Shown here in pieces: positions 1 through 9,649 of a stretch of 64,000 bases of DNA. The translations under genes were made by a program, and so were the position numbers. The DNA is taken from contig NZ_JACYFC010000004.1 of assembly GCF_014803385.1 (NCBI RefSeq), forward strand, positions 186,001 to 250,000, given 5' to 3'. Source of the DNA: Marinomonas colpomeniae (GTDB lineage: Bacteria; Pseudomonadota; Gammaproteobacteria; Pseudomonadales; Marinomonadaceae). The notes below the pieces were generated by a model. That model saw only the letters and a program-made list of their open reading frames with translations. It did not search any database and had not been told where the DNA came from. Position 1 is the stretch's first letter. Each line of letters starts with the position of its first letter.

Positions 1-23
1 AGCACTAATTGAAGGAGTCCAAA

Positions 24-2294
24 ATGAAAATGAAAGAACCTATCAGCAGTGAGCAAACACATAAAGTAAAGTTGGCTCTTATTGGTGTGACATGTGCTGG
101 TTGTGTTAACACAATTCAAAAAGCACTTAACACTCTTCCAAAAACCGATTCTGTTGACATTAATTTTGCTAATCGTACTGCATTGATAACTACGGCTCAG
201 ATGACAGATTATTTAATTCAAACTATTCAGTCTGTTGGTTATGACGCAAAAGAAATATTGGATGAAGATAAAGCGGAAAAAGAGCGTGTTAAATCAGACT
301 CGAATGAATATCGGGCCAAAATGATCAAAAGTTATATCGGCCTAGGTGTGGGTATTCCATTGATGGTTTATGGGCTACTTGGTGGTCCAATGAACGTCAA
401 TACTTTAAACGAACAGCTGATTTGGTTAGTTGTTGGGTTGATTACTTTCATTATTTTATGGAAAGCAGGAAAGCACTTTTTCGTTGGCGCAGCTAAAGCA
501 TTTGTTAATCGTAATGCCAACATGGACACCTTGATCGCATTAGGAACAGGTACCGCATGGCTTTATTCTATGATCGTTGTGTTGTTCCCGCAATATTTGC
601 CAGAAGGTGCTCGACACCTTTATTTTGAAGCTACGGCTATGATCATTGGTTTGATCAATCTGGGACAAGCGCTGGAACTTAAAGCCAGAGGACGAACATC
701 TCAATCAATAAGGAGATTGCTTGATCTAAGAGTGAAAACCGCACTGGTTATTCGAGATGGTAAGGAGTTGGTTTTAGCCGTTGAAGAGGTTGTTGTAGGC
801 GATAAAATTAGAGTGCGGGCAGGTGAAAAAATCCCCGTTGACGGTATTGTGCTTGAAGGACAGAGTATTATTGATGAGTCTATGCTGACAGGAGAACCTA
901 TGCCTGTAAAAAAAGAAGCGGGCGACACTGTTTCCGCTGGAACCATTAATGGTCAGGGCAGCATCGTATTGGAGGCTAAAAAAGTAGGTAGCGATACAAT
1001 ACTCGCCCAAATTATTAACATGGTATCCAATGCTCAAAACTCTAAGCCTCCTATTAATCGTTTGGCAGATAATGTGTCGGCCATATTTGTACCTTCCGTC
1101 ATTATTTTATCTATTCTTACTGCGCTAATTTGGTACAACTTCGGCCCGCAACCAAGTATGGTTTATATGATAGTCGCCGCTACGTCTGTTTTGATTATAG
1201 CTTGTCCTTGTGCGCTAGGTTTAGCCACGCCGATTTCAACAATGATAGGGATAGGTAAAGCCGCTGAGTTTGGAGGTCTAATTCGTAATGGCGAAGCATT
1301 ACAAAAGGCCAGTGAATTAAACGTCATTGTGCTAGACAAAACAGGAACCATTACTCAAGGGAAACCATTAGTGACTAATTACAATAGTTTTTCCGATAGA
1401 AAAGATGGTTTGAATCTTATTGAATTACTTGAAAAAGGATCTAATCATCCATTAGCAATGGCACTCATTCATTATGCTAATGAACACAAGGATGCTACAG
1501 CACTGGTTGAGGGAGACATATCAGGTTTTGAATCCATTACAGGAATGGGAGTAAAGGCTACTTATGGTCAAGATCGTCTTCTACTTGGCAATCAAAAACT
1601 TATGCACGAACATAATATTGATTTAGAGGTTTCTGAAGTAATGGCTGATCAATGGGAGCAACAGGCCAATACGGTAACTTACTTTGCCATAAATGATAGT
1701 TTAATGGCTCTGTTTGGAATAAGTGATCCAATTCGTGATGATGCTAAAGAAGCCATAGCGCGATTTCATCAGCAAGGCCTTCGTGTTGTTATGTTAACTG
1801 GCGACAATCAAAATACAGCAAAAGCCATTGCATTAGAGGCTAATGTAGATGAATTTTATGCTGAATTAATGCCCGCAGATAAACTTGATTGGATAAAGAA
1901 AATCCAACAGCAAGGCAAGGTTGTTGGCATGGTGGGAGACGGTATAAATGACGCGCCGGCACTGGCTCAATCTGATGTAGGTTTTGCAATCGGCAGCGGT
2001 ACCGATGTCGCCATCGAGAGTGCCGATATAACTTTGATGCGAGGTTCCTTGCATGGCGTCTCCGATATCATCGCTATCAGTTCTGCGACAATGAAAAACA
2101 TAAAGCAAAATCTATTTGGTGCTTTTGTTTATAACTCTCTGGGAATACCAATAGCGGCAGGATTACTATTTCCTCTTACTGGGTGGCTTTTGAGCCCTAT
2201 TGTTGCTGGTGTTGCCATGTCATTGTCGTCTATTACCGTAGTGACAAATGCAAATCGACTACGTTTTTTCACACCGAAATCAAATAATAAGTAG
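24..2294 (+). CDS. copA: Copper-exporting P1B-type ATPase (CopA family)
   Basis: Inner-membrane pump that uses ATP to export Cu(I) from the cytoplasm. Seen: one N-terminal HMA metal-binding domain with GVTCAGC (Cys24 and Cys27), the transmembrane CPC motif (residues 394-396) followed by ALGLATP, the phosphorylation motif DKTGTIT with Asp438, the hinge [10 protein letters not shown], a YN pair in the next-to-last membrane segment and the MSLSS motif in the last one; the last three are the Cu(I)-pump (P1B-1) signature. The start is ATG 24, because GAAGGAG lies 6 bases upstream; an in-frame TTG at 9 has no such site. At 756 residues it has the usual length for a one-HMA CopA. The small peptide gene at 2304 is probably translationally coupled. 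No CueR-type regulator is visible, but the left edge cuts the context. Confidence 0.95.
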   Translation: MKMKEPISSEQTHKVKLALIGVTCAGCVNTIQKALNTLPKTDSVDINFANRTALITTAQMTDYLIQTIQSVGYDAKEILDEDKAEKERVKSDSNEYRAKMIKSYIGLGVGIPLMVYGLLGGPMNVNTLNEQLIWLVVGLITFIILWKAGKHFFVGAAKAFVNRNANMDTLIALGTGTAWLYSMIVVLFPQYLPEGARHLYFEATAMIIGLINLGQALELKARGRTSQSIRRLLDLRVKTALVIRDGKELVLAVEEVVVGDKIRVRAGEKIPVDGIVLEGQSIIDESMLTGEPMPVKKEAGDTVSAGTINGQGSIVLEAKKVGSDTILAQIINMVSNAQNSKPPINRLADNVSAIFVPSVIILSILTALIWYNFGPQPSMVYMIVAATSVLIIACPCALGLATPISTMIGIGKAAEFGGLIRNGEALQKASELNVIVLDKTGTITQGKPLVTNYNSFSDRKDGLNLIELLEKGSNHPLAMALIHYANEHKDATALVEGDISGFESITGMGVKATYGQDRLLLGNQKLMHEHNIDLEVSEVMADQWEQQANTVTYFAINDSLMALFGISDPIRDDAKEAIARFHQQGLRVVMLTGDNQNTAKAIALEANVDEFYAELMPADKLDWIKKIQQQGKVVGMVGDGINDAPALAQSDVGFAIGSGTDVAIESADITLMRGSLHGVSDIIAISSATMKNIKQNLFGAFVYNSLGIPIAAGLLFPLTGWLLSPIVAGVAMSLSSITVVTNANRLRFFTPKSNNK

Positions 2295-2303
2295 GGGGTT
2301 GAT

Positions 2304-2369
2304 ATGTTGGTTAACTTTTTAGGGGTACTCGTTATTTGTTTAATTGTATGGTGGTTTTGGATGAAATAA
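2304..2369 (+). CDS. 21-residue membrane peptide downstream of copA
   Basis: A short reading frame with a strong ribosome binding site (AGGGGG at 2293-2298, 5 bases before the ATG) that overlaps the copA stop codon. The product is one hydrophobic helix: it starts MLVNFLGVLVIC and ends IVWWFWMK. The spacing and ribosome site suggest it is truly translated. The WWFW pattern recalls, from memory, the N-terminal anchor of small cupredoxin-domain proteins found next to copper ATPases. It could therefore be a truncated cupredoxin gene that kept only its anchor, or a genuine micropeptide partner of the pump. No cupredoxin-like sequence follows the stop in any frame I read. Confidence 0.5.
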   Translation: MLVNFLGVLVICLIVWWFWMK

Positions 2370-2695
2370 GGCGAGGTTTGTATGAGTGATATTGAATAAC
2401 TTGAAAATTCAACAATAGGTCTTTCCATAATAACTTACAGATTGGTTATTATTTTAATGATTAATCTGTACGTTTTAATCCTCTCTTCACTTCTATTTAT
2501 ATGTGTTACTAGAAACCACAATCAGGCGGCTATTTGGTTTTTCCTCGAGCTTAAGATAAAGATGAAATTGCCTTAATCGCGTCTTATATGACGTTATAGA
2601 TGTTTAATCTATTGATTTTTTTCATCTGCATATGAGCCCTTTTACTTTTCAATGAATTAAAAACACTTTTGGTATCAAAATTGCTTATTTTTGTT
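2370..2695. other. Intergenic region between the copper locus and nicA
   Basis: A-T-rich spacer with no convincing gene. It has an 8-bp perfect inverted repeat, TACAGATT at 2436-2443 and AATCTGTA at 2463-2470, with a 19-base loop and no T-run, so it is not a clear terminator. The nicAB promoter must lie in the 3' part, just before the motif at 2696. Confidence 0.5.
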
Positions 2696-2713
2696 AAGTA
2701 AGTACTTAATGAA
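2696..2713 (+). promoter_or_regulatory. Candidate NicS (TetR) operator upstream of nicAB
   Basis: AAGTAAGTACTTAATGAA contains the perfect 10-bp palindrome TAAGTACTTA at 2699-2708. It matches 15 of 18 positions of the sequence at 8350-8367, upstream of the ABC transporter. Those are the two transcription units most likely to need induction by nicotinate itself. Assigning it to the TetR protein encoded just after nicB is an inference. Confidence 0.5.
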
Positions 2714-2736
2714 TATTGATGGCGCTTAGCATTACG

Positions 2737-3240
2737 ATGATTAAAAAAGTTATTTTTTCACTTAATAATAAAATGGTGCAAGTCGAAGCGGATGAACAAA
2801 CACCGCTTTTATATATATTGCGGAATGACTTCCAACTCAATGGGCCTAAGTTCGGTTGTGGATTAGGAGAATGTGGCGCTTGCTCTGTCCTGATAGATAC
2901 CCGCGTCGCTCGCTGTTGTGTCATTCCTCTTATTGCTGTGGAAGGTCGAGAAGTGCAAACCTTAGAAGGGCTAGGTTCTATTGAATCTCCTAGTTTTGTG
3001 CAAAAGGCTTTTATTGATGAGCAGGCATCTCAGTGTGGTTACTGCACAAATGGGATGATAATTACCACAACAGCATTTTTAAATAAATGTGCGGTTAAGC
3101 CATCAAAAGAACAAATTAAAGAGGCATTAAGGGCAAATTTATGTCGATGTGGCACACATATAGAAATTATTAAAGCGGTGGAAGCAGCAGCGGAAAATCT
3201 TTTTTCTGATGCTTCCAATTTGCTTGAAGAAGGAAATTAG
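2737..3240 (+). CDS. nicA: Nicotinate dehydrogenase small 2Fe-2S subunit NicA
   Basis: Small subunit of nicotinate hydroxylase, the first step of the pathway (nicotinate to 6-hydroxynicotinate). It passes electrons from the molybdenum site of NicB through two [2Fe-2S] clusters. Seen: the plant-type ferredoxin motif CGLGECGACSV and the C-terminal helical-domain motif CGYCTNGM with CRCGTH, the classic two-cluster layout of the xanthine dehydrogenase family. I chose ATG 2737 because it gives 167 residues, close to known NicA proteins, and begins directly with the ferredoxin beta strand. ATG 2719 is in frame and would add six residues; neither has a good Shine-Dalgarno site. The stop is one base from the nicB start, so the two subunits are co-translated. 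Confidence 0.92.
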   Translation: MIKKVIFSLNNKMVQVEADEQTPLLYILRNDFQLNGPKFGCGLGECGACSVLIDTRVARCCVIPLIAVEGREVQTLEGLGSIESPSFVQKAFIDEQASQCGYCTNGMIITTTAFLNKCAVKPSKEQIKEALRANLCRCGTHIEIIKAVEAAAENLFSDASNLLEEGN

Positions 3241-3241
3241 T

Positions 3242-6200
3242 ATGTTGAATATCACCAGTAATTCGTCCGAAACTAGGGCCGAACTTTTCGCTAAAAGTCA
3301 GGGTTTGTTTATTGTTAAAGAAAGTAATCCGCCACTCAGTCCAGCACAAAAAGCAGATGACATAAAAACAACAACGGAATTAGAAATATATATTGCAATT
3401 GATGCAGAGGGAAAGGTAACTGCTTTCAATGGCCATGTGGATTTAGGTACAGGGATTCGAACAGCGTTAGCACAAATTGTTGCTGAAGAGCTGGACTTAG
3501 AAATGAACCAAGTGAAGATGGTTTTAGGTGATACTGAGCGCGCCCCAAATCAAGGTGCGACAATTGCTAGTGCAACATTGCAGATAACAGCTGTGCCTTT
3601 GCGTCATGCAGCAGCAACAGCACGTCAATATTTATTAATCTCTGCTGCTAAGCATCTTGGTATAACACCTGATAAATTAACTTTCCTTGCTGGTCATATT
3701 TTCTCTAAAGAAGACCCTAATATATCGGTTTTTTATGGTGACTTGGTGTCTCACGACAAAGTTGTTTTAGAAATAGATGAAAATGCACCCCTAAAGCCTG
3801 TAAATGATTACAAAATTGTTGGTAAGTCAGCTAGTAGAACAGATATCCCTGCTAAAGCTACAGGTGAGTTGACTTATGTTCATGACGTACGTGTACCTGG
3901 TATGTTGCATGGGCGTGTTATTCGACCACCTTATTCAGGTAGAGATGATGGTGATTTCATCGGAAACTCTTTACTCGGAGTAGAAAGAGATTCGATTGAT
4001 CATATTCCAGGTATTGTCGCTATTGAAGTGATTGGAGATTTTGTTGGTGTCGTTGCTGAACGTGAAGAGAATGCTATTCGTGCAATGAAAGAATTAAAAG
4101 TTCACTGGAAACCTCACCCAAACTTACCAGACCTAACTGATTTGGAATTTGCCGTTAAAGCTAATCCATCGACACAAAGAACATTATTGGAAGAGGGTGA
4201 TGTTGAGCAAGCGATTGCTAATGCTGATCAGCGTATGCAACGTACCTACGTTTGGCCATATCAAATGCATGCCTCCATTGGTCCCTCTTGTAGTGTAGCG
4301 GATGTCCAATCTAATAAAGTGACTGTTTGGTCTGGTACGCAAAACCCACATATATTACGTACCGACTTAGCTTTTTTATTAAGTATTGATGAAAGAATGG
4401 TCGAGGTTATTCGTTATGAAGCATCGGGTTGTTATGGCAGAAATTGTGCTGATGACGTTTGTGGTGATGCTGTTTTATTGTCGCGAGCAGTAAGGCGCCC
4501 TGTAAGAGTGCAGTTAACACGAGAGCAGGAGAGTCTTTGGGAGCCAAAAGGTGCAGGCCAGTTAATGGAAGTTGATGGTGGTATCAATGCGGATGGCAGT
4601 CCGGCGGGATACGACTTTTCGGCATCTTATCCGTCCAACGGAGCACCAATGATCACCCTTTTATTGACTGGCGTTATAGAGCCTGTAGCAGCTGCTCTAG
4701 AAATGGGGGATAGAACAATTATTCCTCCTTATCACTTTGATCATATTCGAGTACGTGTAAACGATATGGCTCCTATTGTGAGAGCGGCTTGGTTACGAGG
4801 AGTCTCTGCTTTACCTAATACCTTTGCTCATGAGTCCTATATTGATGAGCTAGCAGAAGCCGCAGGCGAAGACCCTGTTGAATATCGTCTTCGCTATCTA
4901 AAAGACACGAGAGCAGCAGAATTAGTGAAGTCTGTAGCTGATCGAGCGAATTGGGAAACAAAAAAAGGTCACTGGGAAGAAAAGAATAAAGTTGGTTCAA
5001 TTGTTAAAGGTCGAGGTTTCGCTTACGCACGTTATGTGCACAGCAAATTTCCTGGGTTTGGTGCTGCGTGGGCTGCGTGGGTGGCTGATGTAGAAGTAGA
5101 TACTGATTCTGGGGAAGTTAGCGTTACTCGAGTTGTAGTTGGGCATGATGCAGGCCTGATGATTAATCCAGATGGCGTGAGACATCAGATTCAAGGTAAT
5201 GTACTTCAGTCAACGAGTCGAGCGTTAAAGGAGAGTGTTTCATTTAACGAAAGTGCTGTGATTGATAAAGAATGGGGTGCCTATCCTATTTTAACTTTCC
5301 CAGAAATACCTGATGTCGAAATTGTAATGGCAGATAAGCCAGAAGAGCCTCCGCAAGGTGCTGGTGAATCCGCTTCGGTTCCCAGTGCCGCTGCCATTGC
5401 TAATGCTATTTTTGATGCTACAGGAGTGCGACTAAGGCAGCCACCTTTTACCGCGGAGAAAATGAAAGAAGGGCTACTGAAAAAAAGTGGAGTACCTGAA
5501 GTAATCGTAAAAAAAAAATATGGCCTTGCTAAATGGTTTGCATTATTTACTTCGATAGCTGGGGTTGCCGTAGTTATGTCGCCTTGGCGACCTGCTATTG
5601 CTCCTATACAAGTTCCAAGTGTAGGAACGTATTCGCAAGCAACAATCGCGAAAGGGGAGATGTTGTTTGCCGCAGGGGATTGTACTGTTTGCCATACATC
5701 TGAAGGCGGTGAAATAAATGCCGGTGGTCGAGCGTTAGATACTCCTTTTGGTAAAGTTTACAGCACGAATCTTACCCCAGACCCAGAGACAGGTTTAGGA
5801 AATTGGTCTTTTTCCGCCTTTGAAAGGGCGATGCGTGAAGGGATTAGTCGAGATGGTAAGCACTTGTATCCAGTATTCCCTTATACGGCTTATCAAAATG
5901 TGAATAATGAAGATATGCAGGCATTGTATGCTTACATCATGTCACGTCCGGCCGTGAAAACGAGTCTCCCAAAAAACGAACTAAGTTTTCCATTTAATAT
6001 TCGTCCCCTGATGGCAGGTTGGAATACATTGTTTAAAAGTCGCACTCAATTTAAAGAGCTCCCTGAGAAAAGTGATATATGGAATCGTGGTGCTTATCTG
6101 GTTAATGGTTTAGGACATTGTAGCGCATGCCATTCTCCTCGTAACTTAATGGGTGCAGAGAAAGTAGGAAAAAGCTTTTTAGCTGGAGGAGAAGTCGATG

Positions 6201-6871
6201 GATGGGACGCTCCGGCGTTAACGTCATTAAGTAAGGCTCCAACGCCTTGGAGTGAAAATGCCTTATTTGATTATTTACGATCAGGTCATTCTCTAGAACA
6301 TGGTCCGGCTACAGGACCAATGGGGCCTGTCGTTAAAGAGTTGGGCAAGTTACCAGATAGCGATATTCGAGCTATGTCGCATTACTTAACAAGTATAGGT
6401 AGTCAGCAAGAATTGTCTGCAACGGAGGCTATTTTGGCTAATGTAACTGTACCTGTCGCTTCTGTTGAGTCAGCTGAAATAGAGCCTATTCTTTCTACAG
6501 AATGGAAAAATGATTCGTCTTCTCAAACTTTATCCTATACGAAAGGAAAGAGTATGTTTGAAGGCGCTTGTTCCGCTTGTCATACATCTAGATCACAAGA
6601 TGATTGGTTTGGTATACGTCCTGAAATGCAGGCTAATACGAATATTCATAGCGACAAACCTAATAATTTAATCAGAACCATTTTATATGGTATACAGGAA
6701 CCAGTAGACTCTTCGCTTGGTTATATGCCCGGTTTTGCTGATAGCTTTAATGATAAACAGTTGGCATCATTAGTGGTTTATATGCGTGCAGAATTTGCAC
6801 CAGACAAACCTAGTTGGAATGATTTATATCAGACCATCGCTAATATTAGAGCGAATCCAGGTAGTCATTAA
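3242..6871 (+). CDS. nicB: Nicotinate dehydrogenase large subunit NicB (molybdenum plus three-haem cytochrome c)
   Basis: Catalytic subunit of nicotinate hydroxylase, 1209 residues. Residues about 40-745 form the molybdopterin-binding hydroxylase part of the xanthine dehydrogenase family, with the GAGE motif carrying the presumed catalytic Glu709. A membrane segment follows (about 765-782, rich in F, A, V), then three cytochrome c domains with haem motifs CTVCH (814-818), CSACH (960-964) and CSACH (1110-1114). This is the known NicB plan from Pseudomonas: electrons leave through the haems to the respiratory chain instead of through FAD/NAD. The protein has no FAD domain and the cluster has no FAD subunit, which fits. 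GAAGGA before ATG 3242 supports the start. The haem part is expected on the periplasmic side. Confidence 0.95.
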   Translation: MLNITSNSSETRAELFAKSQGLFIVKESNPPLSPAQKADDIKTTTELEIYIAIDAEGKVTAFNGHVDLGTGIRTALAQIVAEELDLEMNQVKMVLGDTERAPNQGATIASATLQITAVPLRHAAATARQYLLISAAKHLGITPDKLTFLAGHIFSKEDPNISVFYGDLVSHDKVVLEIDENAPLKPVNDYKIVGKSASRTDIPAKATGELTYVHDVRVPGMLHGRVIRPPYSGRDDGDFIGNSLLGVERDSIDHIPGIVAIEVIGDFVGVVAEREENAIRAMKELKVHWKPHPNLPDLTDLEFAVKANPSTQRTLLEEGDVEQAIANADQRMQRTYVWPYQMHASIGPSCSVADVQSNKVTVWSGTQNPHILRTDLAFLLSIDERMVEVIRYEASGCYGRNCADDVCGDAVLLSRAVRRPVRVQLTREQESLWEPKGAGQLMEVDGGINADGSPAGYDFSASYPSNGAPMITLLLTGVIEPVAAALEMGDRTIIPPYHFDHIRVRVNDMAPIVRAAWLRGVSALPNTFAHESYIDELAEAAGEDPVEYRLRYLKDTRAAELVKSVADRANWETKKGHWEEKNKVGSIVKGRGFAYARYVHSKFPGFGAAWAAWVADVEVDTDSGEVSVTRVVVGHDAGLMINPDGVRHQIQGNVLQSTSRALKESVSFNESAVIDKEWGAYPILTFPEIPDVEIVMADKPEEPPQGAGESASVPSAAAIANAIFDATGVRLRQPPFTAEKMKEGLLKKSGVPEVIVKKKYGLAKWFALFTSIAGVAVVMSPWRPAIAPIQVPSVGTYSQATIAKGEMLFAAGDCTVCHTSEGGEINAGGRALDTPFGKVYSTNLTPDPETGLGNWSFSAFERAMREGISRDGKHLYPVFPYTAYQNVNNEDMQALYAYIMSRPAVKTSLPKNELSFPFNIRPLMAGWNTLFKSRTQFKELPEKSDIWNRGAYLVNGLGHCSACHSPRNLMGAEKVGKSFLAGGEVDGWDAPALTSLSKAPTPWSENALFDYLRSGHSLEHGPATGPMGPVVKELGKLPDSDIRAMSHYLTSIGSQQELSATEAILANVTVPVASVESAEIEPILSTEWKNDSSSQTLSYTKGKSMFEGACSACHTSRSQDDWFGIRPEMQANTNIHSDKPNNLIRTILYGIQEPVDSSLGYMPGFADSFNDKQLASLVVYMRAEFAPDKPSWNDLYQTIANIRANPGSH

Positions 6872-6903
6872 TTTTTATTTAAATCGTGATATATAAGGAT
6901 CTA

Positions 6904-7578
6904 ATGAGTAAACAATCTATATCTGATGATAAATCACTCAATTCCATTGAAGGAAAGCGTGCAAAGCAAGCTCGTTTAACTAAAAGTAAAATTTTAAAAT
7001 CTGCGACGAAAGTGTTTGCTGAAGATGGTTTTTCTGGAGGTCGTATTGAGCGTATCTCTCGTGAAGCTAACTCTAATGATAGAATGATTTATTATTACTT
7101 TGGGAATAAAGAATCGTTATTTTTAAATGTCTTGGAAGCAACTTATTTAGAGTTTTACAAGGCAGAAAAAGCGTTGGACTTGGATATTGATTCCCCTATA
7201 GAGGCATTGGAGAGCATCATAGAGTTTACCTTTCGCTATTACCTAGATCATCCTGAGTTTGTTGCTATTCTAAATGATGAGAACCTTCATCGAGCGAAGC
7301 ATTCTAGGCAGTCAGAAAACATTAAAAGTATTTCTGGGAATATTCAGGGAAACTTGGCTCCTTTATTAAAGAAAGGTCAAAAAAGTGGCGTCTTTCGCAA
7401 AGAAGTTACTGCAAGAAATCTTTATCTTACAATATCTGCATTGACGTATTTTTATTGCTCAAATCAACATACACTTACTGTTTTTGTTGGTGCTAATTTT
7501 CAAGATGCGTCTTTTCAAAGTGAGTGGCTGAAGCATATTTCAGATGTGGTTATTAGGTCCGTTATCATTGATATCTAG
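6904..7578 (+). CDS. nicS: TetR-family regulator, NicS-like
   Basis: TetR-type transcription factor of 224 residues. The N-terminal DNA-binding domain reads from about KILKSATKVFAEDGFSGG to MIYYYFGNKESLF, the standard TetR helix-turn-helix ending. The C-terminal ligand domain is helical and unassigned. In Pseudomonas putida a TetR repressor, NicS, sits with nicAB and responds to nicotinate and 6-hydroxynicotinate; this gene follows nicB by 32 bases and is probably in the same transcript. Start ATG 6904 is preceded by AAGGA; an upstream in-frame GTG at 6886 is less likely. The symbol rests on position and family, not on a residue-level match. Confidence 0.75.
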   Translation: MSKQSISDDKSLNSIEGKRAKQARLTKSKILKSATKVFAEDGFSGGRIERISREANSNDRMIYYYFGNKESLFLNVLEATYLEFYKAEKALDLDIDSPIEALESIIEFTFRYYLDHPEFVAILNDENLHRAKHSRQSENIKSISGNIQGNLAPLLKKGQKSGVFRKEVTARNLYLTISALTYFYCSNQHTLTVFVGANFQDASFQSEWLKHISDVVIRSVIIDI

Positions 7579-7710
7579 AGGTAACTTAGATTCCAATCAT
7601 GAATGTAGTGCCTGTATTGATTGAATATTAATGTAGATTATTTTTATAAGGTATACATCATTTAATTGGGTGATTCATGCTCATAAATATGGCCTTTATT
7701 TCATTATGTT

Positions 7711-7726
7711 ACAGTGTGTGCACTGT
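7711..7726. promoter_or_regulatory. Candidate NicR operator at the marR promoter
   Basis: Perfect 6-4-6 inverted repeat ACAGTG-TGTG-CACTGT, 27 bases before the MarR start. It has the same geometry as ATAGTG-CATA-CACTAT before nicX and a related site before nicC, which suggests autoregulation by the MarR protein. Confidence 0.55.
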
Positions 7727-7752
7727 TTTGGTTGTTTTTTTGGAGATGATTG

Positions 7753-8229
7753 GTGAGTAAGGAAAAAATAGACGATAGTTATGTTCATGAAAAATCTGTT
7801 GATGCGGATTATGTTTTTACTGAGCAGGTAGGGCATTTGCTTAGAAAGGCTCATCAGCGACATATGATGATTTTTCAAGAGATGAGTTGCGAACCGAATT
7901 TGACAGCGCCTCAGTTTATTACGTTATGTACAATTCAAAGTATGGTTAGCTGTTCAATTACTGATATTGTTTCTGCTACAGCGGTAGATCAAGCAACCAT
8001 GCGTGGAGTAATAGATCGTTTAAAATCAAAGGGTTGGGTATACCTTTCTGAGGATTTAAAAGATCGTAGGAAAGTTATGATTTCTCTTAGTGTAGCAGGA
8101 GCTGAATTGCTTAAAAAAATGATCCCGTGTGCTAAAGATATTACCGAAGCTACTATGAGTGATTTAAATCCCGCAGAAAGGCTAGCTTTAATTTTTTTAC
8201 TTAAAAAAATGGGTAGTGGTGGTAAATAG
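7753..8229 (+). CDS. nicR: MarR-family regulator, NicR-like
   Basis: MarR-type repressor of 158 residues. The winged helix-turn-helix is visible in the middle: CSITDIVSATAVDQATMRGV, followed by the wing sequence with KDRRKVMISLSVAGAELL. In Pseudomonas, NicR represses the 6-hydroxynicotinate genes and 6-hydroxynicotinate is the inducer. I chose GTG 7753 because GGAG (7742-7745) is 7 bases upstream; TTG 7750 is also in frame. A terminator follows, so the gene is monocistronic. Operators of matching geometry lie at its own promoter, at nicX and at nicC. Confidence 0.8.
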   Translation: MSKEKIDDSYVHEKSVDADYVFTEQVGHLLRKAHQRHMMIFQEMSCEPNLTAPQFITLCTIQSMVSCSITDIVSATAVDQATMRGVIDRLKSKGWVYLSEDLKDRRKVMISLSVAGAELLKKMIPCAKDITEATMSDLNPAERLALIFLLKKMGSGGK

Positions 8230-8250
8230 TGAATGAGATTTTCAATTATT

Positions 8251-8276
8251 AAAGGGGCCTTTGGCCTCTTTTTTTT
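8251..8276 (+). terminator. Rho-independent terminator after nicR
   Basis: AAAGGGGCC, loop TTT, GGCCTCTTT (one G-U pair), followed by a run of T. It separates nicR from the ABC transporter operon. Confidence 0.85.
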
Positions 8277-8349
8277 GCTTAAAATACCTACTAAACAACT
8301 TTTTTGTGATCTTTATCAAATATTGGTCTGATGATTGCAGTAATTCATG

Positions 8350-8367
8350 AAGTAAGCACTACATGAA
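8350..8367 (+). promoter_or_regulatory. Candidate NicS (TetR) operator upstream of the ABC importer
   Basis: AAGTAAGCACTACATGAA, 15 of 18 identical to the site before nicA. It also lies inside an inverted repeat, TTCATG (8344-8349) and CATGAA (8362-8367). It is 58 bases before the binding-protein start, a plausible place for repressor control. Confidence 0.5.
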
Positions 8368-8425
8368 ATAAGTCATGGCTTAAGGGTTTAATAACTAAAA
8401 CTTCATTACGTGAGCAGAGGTGATT

Positions 8426-9631
8426 ATGAATAAAGTTCTATACAAACTAGTAAATAGTGGGTTGTTGGTCGGTACACTCATAGCGAGTGCAGGCTGGGCA
8501 GCTGACACTATAAAAATTGGTGAAGTGAACAGCTATAAAGCCATGTCAGCTTTTTTAGGGCCTTATAAAAAAGGCTGGGAGATGGGGCTTGATGAAATAA
8601 ACTCTCAGGGTGGGGTTCTAGGCAAAAACCTGGAGGTTATTTATCGTGACGATAATGCAAATCCTGGTGATGCTATTCGTGTTGCTGAAGAATTAAGAAC
8701 TCGCGAAAAAGTGAGTATGATATTTGGTGGCTTCCTTTCTCATACAGGGCTTGCATTAACTGATTACGCGAAACGAAGAAAAATGGTTTATCTCGCTGCA
8801 GAACCTTTGACAGATAAAATAGTTTGGGAAAACGGCAATGATTATACCTTCCGTTTAAGACCGTCTACTTATATGCAAGTCGCCATGCTTATTCCTGACG
8901 CCGTTAAATTAAATAAAAAACGTTGGGGTCTGGTGTATCCAAATTATGAATATGGACAGTCTGCCGTTGCCACCTTTATGGAGTTACTTTCTAAAGCGCA
9001 GCCGGGTGTTGAGTTTGTTGTAGAGCAAGCAACACCACTAGGAAAAATCGATGCCGGTTCTGTTGTTCAAGCATTAGATGACGCTAAGCCAGATGCTATT
9101 TTTAATGTCTTGTTTGGTGCTGACTTAGGTAAGTTTGTACGTGAAGGCAATACTCGTGGGTTGTTTGAAGGTAAAGAAGTCTTTTCTTTGTTAACAGGCG
9201 AGCCTGAATACCTTGACCCTATGGGTGCTGAGGCGCCAGAAGGTTGGTATGTAACGGGTTACCCATGGAACAAAATTGATACACCTGAGCACAATGCTTT
9301 TAAAGCAGCTTATGAAGCTAAGTATGGAGAATATCCACGCGCAGGTTCGGTGGTTGGTTATACCTCTATAAAAACCATTGCTGCATTGATTAAAAAAGCA
9401 GGTTCAACCGATACAGATGATTTGATTAAAGCCTTTAGTGGTTTATCTCACAATACACCATTTGGTCCAATCACTTATCGATCTCAAGATAATCAATCTA
9501 CTTTCGGTGCCTTTGTAGGTAAAACTGCATTGGTAGATGGAAAGGGGGAAATGATAGATTTCCATTATATTGATGGTGCTGATGTTCAGCCTTCAGATGC
9601 TGAAGTTGCTGCAATGCGTCCTGCTAACTAA
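8426..9631 (+). CDS. ABC transporter periplasmic binding protein, branched-chain amino acid/aromatic acid type
   Basis: Periplasmic solute-binding protein of the LivK/UrtA type (type I fold). The start is ATG 8426, because AGAGG lies 5 bases before it. Seen: a signal peptide with a hydrophobic stretch and cleavage near GWAA/DT, then the family opening IKIGEVNSYKAMSAFLGPYK with GWEMGLDEINSQGGVLGK, and GYTSIKTIAALIKKAG near the C-terminus. This is the first gene of a four-gene transporter (8426-13144) set inside the nicotinate island. The known nicotinate uptake proteins NicT and NicP are absent from the window, so nicotinate or a related pyridine acid is the likely substrate (inference). A hairpin follows the gene. 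Confidence 0.88.
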   Translation: MNKVLYKLVNSGLLVGTLIASAGWAADTIKIGEVNSYKAMSAFLGPYKKGWEMGLDEINSQGGVLGKNLEVIYRDDNANPGDAIRVAEELRTREKVSMIFGGFLSHTGLALTDYAKRRKMVYLAAEPLTDKIVWENGNDYTFRLRPSTYMQVAMLIPDAVKLNKKRWGLVYPNYEYGQSAVATFMELLSKAQPGVEFVVEQATPLGKIDAGSVVQALDDAKPDAIFNVLFGADLGKFVREGNTRGLFEGKEVFSLLTGEPEYLDPMGAEAPEGWYVTGYPWNKIDTPEHNAFKAAYEAKYGEYPRAGSVVGYTSIKTIAALIKKAGSTDTDDLIKAFSGLSHNTPFGPITYRSQDNQSTFGAFVGKTALVDGKGEMIDFHYIDGADVQPSDAEVAAMRPAN

Positions 9632-9649
9632 GCGGATAAAAATATGGTT

